This document shows positions 22,618 to 32,771 of a stretch of DNA of 64,000 nt, one piece after another. Source of the DNA: Megalobrama amblycephala (lineage: Eukaryota > Chordata > Actinopteri > Cypriniformes > Xenocyprididae); contig NC_063050.1 in the NCBI RefSeq assembly GCF_018812025.1, positions 10,379,782 to 10,443,781 on the forward strand. The letters are read 5' to 3'. Made by a program: the position numbers and the translations under genes. The notes under the pieces were generated by a model that had not been told where the DNA came from, did not search any database, and worked only from the letters and a program-made list of their open reading frames with translations. Each line of letters starts with the position of its first letter. Position 1 is the stretch's first letter.

Positions 22618-22652
<35 letters not shown>

Positions 22653-22689
22653 GTCTGTCTGCCTGTTTGTCCGTCCGTCCGTCTATCTA
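22422..22689. repeat. (TCTA)n microsatellites around a tRNA-like fragment
   Basis: ATCT/GTCT tetranucleotide runs lie at 22426-22490 and 22618-22688. Between them is a unique block (22491-22617) with a tRNA-like segment. Confidence 0.85.
22556..22625 (+). pseudogene. tRNA-Gly(CCC)-like remnant, possibly a SINE head
   Basis: TTGTTAGAGTGCCCACC resembles a tRNA D arm and A box. CTCCCAT fits a 7-base anticodon loop with CCC, and CCTGGTTCTATC resembles the B box. The anticodon and T stems are mismatched, so it is not a functional tRNA. Confidence 0.35.
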
Positions 22690-23975
22690 CAGTTGTGCTC
22701 AGAATTATTGGCACCCTTGGTAAATATAATCAAAGATGACTGTAAAAGTCAATCTGAATTGTTTATCCTTTTGATCTTTAATTAAAAAATGAGCAAACAT
22801 CTAACCTTTTATTGAAGGAAAAGAATTGAAAGTGGGGGAAAACACGTTGGCCACAATTATTGGCACCCCTAGAATTTCTTATGAGTAAAATATCTCTGAA
22901 GTATATTCCCATTCATATTTTATTTTTTTTAGCACACCAGGGTGATCATGAACATGAAATTGTCCAGCCATGACTTCCTGTTCCACAGGAGTATAAACAT
23001 GAGGAAACACAAAGGCCAAATTCCCTTAATCATTCATCACAATGAGAAAAACCAAAGTAAGTAAAATATATTTCTGATGTGCAGCAAAAGATTCTTGGGC
23101 TTCACAAAATAGAAAATAGCTATAAGAAAAAAGCTAACGCATTGAAAATCCCCATTTCCACTAGCAGGGCAATAAGAAGTTCCAATCAACTAAAGATGTT
23201 ACAAATCTGCCTGGAAGAGGACGTGTGTCTAAATCGTCCTAATGTGAAGTGAGGAGGAAAGTTTGAGTGGACAAAGACTCTCCAAGGATCACAGCTGGAG
23301 AATTGCAGAGAAAAATCCTCTGCTCTCATCCAGAAACAATCTCCAGCATATTCAGTTGTCAGACACTGGAACTTCAAACGGGACCAGCTTCTGTGGTCAG
23401 ATGAAACTAAAAAAAGAGCTTTTTGGCAGCAAACCCACCAGATGGGTTTGGTGCACACATGGATAATGCCCACGGTTAAATATACTGCTGGATCTTTAAT
23501 GTTGTGGGTCTATTTTTTCTACTGGAGGTCCTAGACATCTTGTTCAGATACATGGTATCATGGATTCTATCAAATACTAGCAGATAAAAAATCAAAACCT
23601 GATCGCTTCTGCTAGAAATCCTATAATGAGCCATGGTTGGATCTTCCATCAGGACAATGATCCAAAACAAACATCAAAACCAACACAAAAATGTGTCACT
23701 GAGCACAAAATGAAGCTTCTGCCATGGCCATCCCAGTCCCCTGACCTGAACCCTAAAGAAAATGAGTGGAGTGAACTGAAGAGAAGAAGCACCAACATGG
23801 AGCTGGAATCTGAAGGATCTGGAGAGATTCTGCATGAAGGAATGAACTCATCAGGCATTATAGGTGAAGACTCAGAGCTGTTATCTTGGGAAAAGGAGGA
23901 TTTATTTCATAATGTGAGTTTCCCCCCACTTTCAATTCTTTTCCTTCAATGAAAATTTTGATTTTTGCTAATTTT
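22690..23975 (+). mobile_element. Decayed Tc1-like transposon, right end truncated
   Basis: The left end CAGTTGTGCTCAGAATTATT follows a TA. The inverted right arm (CCCCCCACTTTCAATTCTTT... from about 23922) stops near 23975, short of the terminus, at a (TCCA)n run. The element lies between tetranucleotide microsatellites. Confidence 0.8.
23041..23905 (+). pseudogene. Tc1-like transposase, heavily degraded
   Basis: The start is MRKTK at 23042. Later fragments in different frames include a region from about 23626 with WIFHQDNDPKQTS (second catalytic Asp) and WPSQSPDLNPKENEWSELK. In the last, the lysine before Glu replaces the usual Ile. Several frameshifts and stops separate the pieces. Confidence 0.75.
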
Positions 23976-26253
23976 ATGAATTAAAGATCAAAAGGATAAA
24001 CAATGCAGATTTATATTTATCTATCCATCCATCCATCCATCCATCTATCTATATTGTTGTTGTTTTTTTAAGTTAGTTTGTGTTATAATTTACAGTTTTT
24101 CAGGCACTTCATCATCTCACTGGTTAGATGTTGTATCAGTGTTTGGTCAGTGGAGGGTTAATGTGTGTGAGAGCGAGTCGGATATTTGTTTTTGCGCTGG
24201 CTGACATTTATGCAGCTGAATAGATTGAAAGGCAGTGGAGGTTGTTATTCATCCTCTGGAGGGTAGTTTCATAATTACACCTATTCAGATCTGTGGACAC
24301 AATTTTTATCTCAACAGGCAGAAATGATGGTTTTACACGAGAGTGCTGAAATGAAATACTGACCCACTGAGAGGATGATGAACATAAAAAATATGTTGTA
24401 AACTGCACGGATTAGGAAATATATTTTTCAGGTTGTTCAAACCTCCAGTTGTCAAAATATCTAACAAAATATACATTATAAATCTTAAATTGCATTTTGA
24501 GTAAATGCAAATATATTTTTAAAATTTATTTTGGACAATATATATGGTATTTAGACAATAAATTTACAGGTAAAAATGTGCAAAAATAGATGAGTAACTT
24601 AAACGACTCAAAGATATATTTATGTAAATATTTTTCTGTATTTTTCAAATTTATTTAAAATATAGCTTAAATATGTTGTATGTCAAACATTACATTATTA
24701 TGCATCAAACAAACTATTTATTTTACATTTCTAAGATGATAATCAAACTGCACTCATTTAATTACAATAAATGAATAGTTATTTGAAAGATTAGTTATTC
24801 AAATTTGGTGTGTGTCACAAGATTAGAGGCATGCAAAATCATGAACACATAAAGACATGAATAATGACTTAGATTTGTTTCTGTTCCTGGTGTTTTTTGA
24901 CATAATTGTTACCAATATCTTATTTTGGGTTCCACCAAAAAAGAAAAACACATGCAAAACAACTAGGCAGTATATACTATCTATAGTATGCAAGCAAATA
25001 AGCTCACTTGAGGTACTCAAGGCTCTGTTTATGTTCTGATGGAAAGTATGTTCATCATCTGTTAGAGACTGAGTTGTTATGTGGATGATTGCAGGAGACA
25101 TTCAGAGCACATCTGATCACACAGATGCTCAGTACTTACAGCAGCTTGTTAAAATGTTCAGTCTCTCCTCTCAGATTTAACAGTGTGATGCGACAGGAAT
25201 CATCATGACCTGCATTTGGAACAGCACTGGGTTTGTTTCAGGCTGCGGATCACATCAGGAACGCAAACAGACAGTCTAAACTCAAGATGAGAATAGCAGC
25301 TATTAAATTCAGCCTTCATCCGGTCCTGTACCTGCACACCTACACACAGATCTGCCTGTATCTCTTTGAATATATGTGCAGAGGTGTGTGAAGGTCATTA
25401 CTGACTGAATAGAGTTTGCTTGATTAGTGTAAATGCAAGAGATTGAGGACTAATGTTTGTTCTCTTTCATTCCTCAAGAGACTTAATGTTTTATTTATTT
25501 ATTTATTTAAGTTTTAATGAATATTATTAATTATCAGCTTTGGCCCATGTCATTTCATTCTTTTTTTTAAAAAAAGACCCAAAATGAGTGAACAATTGCC
25601 ATAAAGTAAAAGTATACAGCTATAAAATGAATGTGGGTATATGTTTGAAATGGAATACTTTACTATTCCGTGCTATTTCCAGAGTATACAATATGTATGT
25701 ACATTTTCTTATTCTATATGAGCTTGTCTAATTGTGCAGTAAACAACTAAACAAGGAATATGGAAATCATATTTAGATATTTAGTAGCATGCTAAAACTA
25801 TTCAGAGAGTTGAATGTCATTTCATATTGAGACCTCTGGCACATTTGAGACATTTAGAGGAGATCTCTCCTTTCTGAGAGAAAACTGAGTGATGCTTGTC
25901 CATTATAGTTTTCATAAAAACACCACCAATGAACAGATTTCTGGAGATCCTTTGCTTTTTGCCATTTGCACGTGTTTCCACATGTAGCACAGAGGCTAAG
26001 GACAGTAGCGACTCTAGTTAATGTGCGTTTCTGTGGCGATGCATTGTTGACATGGCAACAGAACCTCTGCAATGTGTCCGTGTGGCACGCATGTCCTTCA
26101 TAACACACACTCAAGTGCCTGCTTCCTTTTCTCCTCATGTTTTAAGACCTCACTTACTGTGTGAGTTTGAAACCAAGTGATAGAGACCAAAACAAACACT
26201 CCTTGTGCTGACCTTCAACTTTATCTCTGAGAGTCAAGCATAACTATTCATTG
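23976..26253. other. Intergenic, no gene recognised
   Basis: (TCCA)n/(TCTA)n run at 24020-24053, otherwise AT-rich unique-looking sequence. Open frames here are short and without recognisable domains. Confidence 0.45.
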
Positions 26254-26557
26254 TTAAAGAGGTGGTTGATTATGATTTCACTTTTTTTTAACTTTAGTTA
26301 GTGTGTAATGTTTCTGATTGATTATAAACAGCATCTGCAAAGTTACGACGCTCAAAGTTCAATGCAAAGGTATATTTTCTTTTACAGAAATCGCTTTTTA
26401 AGGACTACAACAAATGGTTGGTAGGGACTACAACAAGCTTCTTCCTGGTTTAGTGACATCACAAACCCTAAAATTTACATAAACCCCACAGACATATTCT
26501 GGGGACACCAGAGACTTATATTACATCTCGTGAAAGGGGCAATATGATCACCTTTAA
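26254..26557. mobile_element. TTAA-flanked MITE (first of an adjacent pair)
   Basis: The ends TTAAAGAGGTGGTTGATTAT and GATCACCTTTAA are roughly inverted. Its interior ('AACTTTAGTTAGTGTGTAATG') is shared with the next element. Its right TTAA (26554-26557) is also the left TTAA of the neighbour. Confidence 0.6.
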
Positions 26558-27236
26558 AGGTCCCGTTCTTCGTGATCCCATGTTTCAAACTTTAGTTAGT
26601 GTGTAATGTTGTTGTTAAAGTATAAATAAAATCAGTAAAATTTTAAAGCTCAAAGTTCAATGCCAAGCAAGATATTTTATTTAACAGAAGTCGCCTACAT
26701 CGAACGGCCAGTTTGGACTACATCCCTCTACTTCCTTCTTTAATGACGTCACTAAAACAGTTTTTTGACTAACCTCCGCCCACAGGAATACACAAGAGTT
26801 GCGTTTGTAGAGTGTGTTTGTCGCCATGTCGTCGAAACGCTGTTATTTTCATCCCGCAGTCCAATCACCGGGTCTGATTCCGGCTCAAATTGATAGGGTA
26901 AAATTAAAGACATGTTTACAATAACACTGAGCGCGTGCATCTCCACGTTATGGTAAGAGGCGTGACCTTTCCGGCAAGATGCGCTAAACTGCTGTCGAAT
27001 CACAACACAGGAACCGCTGGCACAATCAGAACTCGTTACGTATTTCTGAAGGAGGGACTTCATAGAACAAGGAAGTCATCAGCCCGTTTTTATGACAGTG
27101 GAAACAGCGGTATACAGATAAGTAAATTATGTGAAAAATACTGTGTTTTTTTACACGCGAAACATGAACACATGTTATATTGCACACTATAAACACAATC
27201 AAAGCTTCAAAAAAACACGAAAAACGGGACCTTTAA
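26554..27236. mobile_element. TTAA-flanked MITE (second of the pair)
   Basis: The terminal inverted repeats are AAAGGTCCCGTTCTTCG and CGAAAAACGGGACCTTT, with TTAA at 26554-26557 and 27233-27236. There is no coding capacity. Probably Kolobok- or piggyBac-type, non-autonomous. Confidence 0.72.
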
Positions 27237-27339
27237 TACTTAATCAAGTGAATAGACAAAAGAATGATAACGATAAACACAACTATAACAATATTGTTGG
27301 AATCACTTTTAGAACGATTTTTTTTTTTTTTTTTTGCAG

Positions 27340-27491
27340 TGCAGGTTTTGTCGTCTGCCGCTTTAAATGCTCGAGCTCTGAAAGTAGGATGGATTGTGAT
27401 TCTGATCATTATAGTTTTTGTTATCGTTCTTGGTTCTTCTTGGTTATTGGTTCATCATAATGAACATCGACTAAACTCTGGAAATCAATAA
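27340..27491 (+). CDS. Possible terminal exon of a small single-pass membrane protein
   Basis: A long T tract and TTTGCAG| precede a frame reading QVLSSAALNARALKVGWIVI and onward through about 20 hydrophobic residues, then HHNEHRLNSGNQ and TAA. An alternative acceptor lies five bases downstream. The layout (amphipathic helix, one membrane helix, short polar tail) resembles the end of CD225/dispanin-type proteins, but I found no upstream exon with the expected first hydrophobic region. It could be a chance frame. Confidence 0.3.
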
Positions 27492-28865
27492 TGTCAACCC
27501 AACCCTATTGTGTGTGTGTGTGTGCGTGTGTATGCTTCACGACACCATGGTAAATGTCAGCAATATTCACACCTGTTTGACAAATGACAGGTTCACCAGT
27601 CTGCGTTTGTGTTTGTTCTGTGTTCACCTGGTGTGAAGTTTATTAACCTCTACTGAAAAAGAAAGTGAATGACACAAAGATTGTCAAAGGTTCTTGTGCT
27701 GTTTGAAGGAGATTTAAAATTTGGTGAAACATTTTTCACTCAGAAATTGCTATTAAATTTCACAAATAAACAGCAAGTAACACTGAATAAAACAGTGTAT
27801 GTTATTCTGGCAGAAACTGTGGTTAGCGTGAGACATTTTAGTTGAGCAGACACTACGTAAAAAGCCTCGATTAGATCAACCTGAAGTCATCGTGATGAGC
27901 TGCGGTTACGCAGAAGCACAGCGGTGTGTGGACAGATGAGAGACGGACAGGTGTTTGGAGGGGAAGATGGAGGGACGGAGGAGAAGGACTGGCACGCAAG
28001 AGATGTAATCACACACTAATTGTGGAAGAAAGAAAAGAAGCGATGACAGAACGATGATTATGTAAAAAAGCGGTAGAGAGAGAGAGTCGACCGCTGTGAT
28101 TATTGCTTCGGTGGTTTCTCACGAAACCTGTTCAGAACATGTCTGGGTCATTGTTCACCCCAAAATCAAAAGAAAAAAAAAAAATACTACACATTATATT
28201 TTTGAGAATGAAGCCTGTTTTAGGAAATTCATTTTATTTAACCAACATAATTATTATTATTATTGAATACTGTATGACCTGTGATATTCACCCTTTTATG
28301 TACAACATTTTTAGTATCTTTAATTAAGATAGTTCAAACTTTCAAATACACTGTGTACATTGAGACAGATAATGTGATTAATTCATTAATATTTCTACCA
28401 TTATGTCACCTTCTGTACTCACCGATCACATGAGGGTTGTTATTGTTACTCTCCGTGTTTAATGACATTCAGTCACGAGCCGTGGCATTGTCCGTATCAT
28501 CATGCTAATGGGCAACTTCCTCTAAAAACACCCCAGATTTAAAACCTGAACTCTGCGTCACTCTGCAAACGACTTTGTTTGTGTAGAACAGGCCTGAAAT
28601 AAAGATTACAGATCGGCCCTCGAATACCCTCAGCATGATTATTCATGGGTTTAATGTGAGATATTATCACATAATCATCTGATGAAAACACTATTGTGGT
28701 CGACAGCTCTCAGAGGGAACACGCTTTTCAATGTCGCGTGGAGCACTGGAGATCTGCGGCCTTCAGAACGAAAGAAAGAATTCAAAGCAGCTCAGATTTT
28801 CAGTGTATTTCAAAGCAATTCATTCAGCGGTTGGATTATAAGAAACATAAAGTGGAACATTATTA
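27492..28865. other. Intergenic, no gene recognised
   Basis: Short (TG)n at 27509-27525. No transposon ends or exons were recognised. Confidence 0.45.
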
Positions 28866-29417
28866 CAGTTTTTCTCAGTCGGTGCATTTTTCAGATCACA
28901 ACTGAACTTCTCAAAACTATCTCCACAACATCTATTCACTTGTGCACATCATAAAAGCAATTTCTCATTCTTTTGAACAAACCGCAAATGCTTTAGTACG
29001 TTCATTCAATTGATTTTGTACAGTTGTCTTGTTTCCTATCAATTGTAACAAATATCATGTTCAAAATGCATTATATTGGCTCTCTGTTGAATAGTCTTAC
29101 CCCTCAAAACATTTTACCACCAAAGGCTGTCTGCCTTTAAATCTAGTCTTAAAATATATTTTTATTCAGTTTGAGAGTTTTTTTTTTTTGTCTTGTTGTT
29201 TGTTTCATGACCCTAAATGTACAGCACTTTGGACGACTCCTGTTGTATTTAAGTGTGCTCTAGGAATAAATTAAACTCGAAACTTGAAATTAACTAAGGA
29301 TTTTGAGCAAGTTACAGGCTTTTGCAGGTAATCCATTGTGTTTAACTATATATACTTAAAGAAATAAACTTGATTCGGATGATTTGAGAAATGTACCAAA
29401 GTTACTGAGAAAAACTA
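28866..29417. mobile_element. Mariner-like MITE containing a LINE 3'-tail-like segment
   Basis: Terminal repeats CAGTTTTTCTCAGT and ACTGAGAAAAACT are flanked by TA or near-TA. The interior 29120-29285 resembles a LINE 3' end ('TGTACAGCACTTTGGACGAC', 'CTAGGAATAAATTAAACTC'). Confidence 0.55.
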
Positions 29418-30166
29418 TAAGACCTGACTTGCCTCGCAAAATCACAGCCTGCCATCAAAAACTCATGGCGTTTCATCAATACTAGGCCTCATGGGAGCCC
29501 TTGATTGGTCTACGCTGCAGGTAGATAAAGTAAAAATAGATCAAGTTAAGTAGAACTATTCTGTTTACGTTCATTGTACATTATAAGCCTGTTGAATACT
29601 CTGTTTTTCCCCTAAAGATGAAAGATAACATGCCCGGACTCATGTCTGCTGGTATCATTGTTTCTTGGCAGTTTTGTTTGCATTTTTGGAGATAGTTTTT
29701 CTTAAAAATTTTCCAGCATGGATTCAAGCCTGATTTGATACTGGTTTAATCCTCTACACAATGCCCATCTTATTCCATTAGGTGGTACCATTGTGTAAAA
29801 GGGGTATTGCTACATGTAATTTGTATGTCTGTGTTTATTGTTTTAACCTAGGTGTCTGTTTTGTTTTCTGTTTGCTCATTTTCCTTTGACTTAGTTTTCC
29901 CCACTATTAATTCTGTGTCTAAAGGTCTGTCACCTCAGAAAGAGAGTTTCTTCACAGGACATGAATAATGCAATTGTTTATTCATATTGATGTTTGTTAT
30001 CCAGTTTAAGTGTAAATAGCTGCTATTGGAGAGTTTCTTGTATCACTTTGTATAAATGAATATGCATAAATATAGACATAAAAAGAAAGTCATACTGTTA
30101 AGTTTTTGGGTTGGTGATAACTTCATCAAACAAATAGGTAATTTATAAATATGTAACTTACACAAT
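29418..30166. other. Intergenic, no gene recognised
   Basis: AT-rich sequence up to the target site of the LTR element. Nothing was recognised. Confidence 0.45.
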
Positions 30167-30171
30167 AAAAT

Positions 30172-30535
30172 TGTCATGATCATGAGTTGGAGTGCCCTGT
30201 TTAGCCACCAGAGGGCACTCCAACATAGACATTGTTCACCTTAGACTACATTACCCATTACTCACCTCCTGGACTCATTATCCTCGTTTCATTGCACCCA
30301 GCTGTTTTGTGTCTGCTCATTAGTTTCTGTCTATTTAGTCTCAGTTGTTTCTGTCTTTGGTTGTGGTTTGTTAATGTTTTTGTTACGTGCACTTTTGTAT
30401 TCCTGGCTTTTTGTTTTTGTGGACTGTTTACATGGAGTTTGACCCTTGCCTGTTTTTGGATTTACGACCTTGGATTTCCCTATAATAAATGCTGCGCTTG
30501 GATCTTAACATCTTGTGTCTGTGCATTCCGTGACA
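30172..30535 (+). repeat. Left LTR
   Basis: TGTCATGATCATGAG...CCGTGACA. Near its head is an inverted repeat GGAGTGCCCT/AGGGCACTCC (30189-30221). A likely polyadenylation signal AATAAA lies at 30484-30489. Confidence 0.93.
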
Positions 30536-30548
30536 GAACAAACCACCA

Positions 30549-32435
30549 ATGCAAGGATCCAGCAGCAGGAGAGTCCGGCCACCGTCCAGCACACGGGGAA
30601 GTGGGAGCAGTCCCCAAGATTTGGCTGAGCTTCGGCAGAGGGGTATGGAGGTGCGGAAATTCACCCAACGATTTTGGTCGCGGGCGGAGAAATTTAATCT
30701 CCCTGATTTGGTCCTCAGGGACATATTTAACCTGTCTTGACGAACCCCTGCCGCAATGGGAGATGGAGTTTGTGGGAGATCTAAGTTTCTGGAATTTCTC
30801 TAAGTACCTGCATCTGCGTAAGATTGGGCAGGTTCGATTACCTCCAGCACCCCCTCCAGTCCATCAGTCCGCTCCAGAGCCCGCTCCAGCCCATCAGTCT
30901 GCTCAAATCTGTGGTTCCGCGAGTTCGCTCCCGAATCCACAGAGGAGGTGGGCGCTGAGTCTCCGCTTCCCACACGTAAAAAGAGGAAGAGGAGGAGGAA
31001 GGCTTCCATCCCTCAAGAATCCGCCCCAGCCAGTGAGTCCGCTCCAGCCAGTGAGGCCACTCCAGAGCCCGCTCCAGCCAGTGAGTCTGCTCCAGCCAGT
31101 GAGGCCACTCCAGAGCCCGCTCCAGCCAGTGAGTCCACTCCAGAGCCCGCTCCAGTCAGTGAGTCCGCTCCAGCCAGTGAGTCCACTCCAGAGTCCGCTC
31201 CAGCCCCGCATGCTCTCCCTGTCAGTCCTGTGATGGCCAAGAGGGCTGTCTTTACTTTTTATGTTTTGGCGGTCTTGCATGCCTGGAGGAGGCACTCAGG
31301 TGTTTTTGACCCTGGACCAGTCTGCCAGCCCGAGCCCGCTGCTGTCTCAGAGCAGCCCCAGCCTGAGCCAGCTGCCATCCCAGAGCAGCCCCAGCATGAG
31401 CCCGCTGCCATCCCAGAGCAGCCCCAGCCTGAGCCAGCTGCCGTCCCAGAACAGCCCCAGCCTGAGCCCGCTGCTGTCCCAGAGCAGCCCCAGCCTGAGC
31501 CCGCTGCCGTCCCAGAGCAGCCCCAGCCTGAGCCAGCTGCCGTCCCTGAGCAGCCCCAGCCTGAGCCTGCTGCCGTCTCAGAGCAGCCCGCTCTCCCTGA
31601 GCCGGCCACGGAGGCCGTCACCGAGCTGTCCGCTCTCCCTGATATGGCCACGGAGGCCGTCACCGAGCTCTCCGCTCTCCCTGATACGGCCACGGAGGCC
31701 ATCACCGAGCTGTCCGCTCTCCCTGATATGGCCACGGAGGCCATCACCGAGCTGTCTGCTCTCCCTGATATGGCCACGGAGGCCGTCACTGAGCTGTCTG
31801 CTCTCCCTGATACGGCCGCGGAGGCCGTCACCGAGCTGCCCGCTCTCCCTGATATGGCCACGGAGCACCCTTGGCCAGCCCTGCCGCCGCCGCCGCCCAG
31901 GTCGTCTGCCCTGCCGCTGCCGCCGCCCAAGCATCTGGCCCTGCCGCCGCCACCCAGGCCATCTGTCCTGCCGCCGCCATCCAAGCCTTCTGTCCTGCCG
32001 CCGTTGCCCAGGCTTTCTGCCCTGCCCCGGCCGTCTGAACCGCTGAAACCCGCCTGGTCAGTTCCTCTAGTGCCACCCTGGCATTCAACCAGGACTCCAG
32101 ACCTGCTGGAACCCGCCTGGTCTGTTCCTCTAGTGCCACCCTGGCATTCAACCAGGACTCCAGACCTGCTGGAACCCGCCTGGTCTGTTCCTCCAGCGCC
32201 GCCCTGGCATTCAGCCAGGACCCCGACCTTCTTAGAGCCCCCGTGGTCTGTTCCTCCGGCTCCTCCCTGGCCTTCAGTCAGGGGCTCTGGTCCTGGCCCA
32301 CTGTCCCTCCCCCTGGTCCTCCTCCAGTCCACCTCCCTCCTGAGAGTTGTGTTGTTGTTGTCTCATGGAGCGTCTGGTAGCCGCTCCGTAAGGAGGGGGT
32401 ACTGTCATGATCATGAGTTGGAGTGCCCTGTTTAG
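30549..32435 (+). pseudogene. Gag-like start and proline-rich repeat frame of the LTR element
   Basis: From ATG 30549 the frame reads a Gag-like segment (ELRQRGMEVRKFTQRFWSRA), then stops at 30738. It continues one register over (DEPLPQWEMEFVGDLSFWNF) to about 30925, and returns to the first register up to 32435. That last part has a basic patch (KKRKRRRKAS) and four blocks of tandem repeats: SAPASE/TPEPAPASE units (about 31010-31210), a 30-base unit EPAAVPEQPQ (about 31320-31590), a 42-base unit ALPDMATEAVTELS (about 31590-31860), and a 63-base unit containing PAWSVP..PPWHS (about 32045-32270). The frame breaks may be mutations. Automatic annotation would call this a proline-rich host protein; it is not. 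Confidence 0.7.
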
Positions 32436-32766
32436 CCACCAGAGGGCACTCCAACATGGACATTGTTCACCTTAGACTACATTACCCATTACTCACCTCC
32501 TGGACTCATTATCCTCGTTTCATTGCACCCAGCTGTTTTGTGTCTGCTCATTAGTTTCTGTCTATTTAGTCTCAGTTGTTTCTGTCTTTGGTTGTGGTTT
32601 GTTAATGTTTTTGTTACGTGCACTTTTGTATTCCTGGCTTTTTGTTTTTGTGGACTGTTTACGTGGAGTTTGACCCTTGCCTGTTTTTGGATTTACGACC
32701 TTGGATTTCCCTATAATAAATGCTGCGCTTGGATCTTAACATCTTGTGTCTGTGCATTCCATGACA
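32403..32766 (+). repeat. Right LTR
   Basis: Same length as the left LTR and the same apart from three transitions. It ends CCATGACA, against CCGTGACA on the left. Confidence 0.93.
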
Positions 32767-32771
32767 AAAAT

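Larger units (their letters stand above)
30167..32771 (+). mobile_element. Non-autonomous LTR retrotransposon, recent insertion
   Basis: Two 364-bp LTRs (30172-30535 and 32403-32766) begin TG and end CA, and are flanked by the 5-bp target duplication AAAAT (30167-30171 and 32767-32771). By eye the LTRs differ at only three positions, all A/G changes. A purine-rich tract (AAGGAGGGGG) precedes the right LTR. The internal region is only 1.87 kb, with a Gag-like start and a long proline-rich repetitive frame; no protease, reverse transcriptase or integrase is present. It must have been mobilised by an autonomous partner. Confidence 0.92.

Noticed and set aside
31259..32332. Long minus-strand frame of 357 residues in the LTR element
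   Set aside because: It is the antisense shadow of the plus-strand proline-rich repeats and ends in low-complexity glycine/serine sequence.
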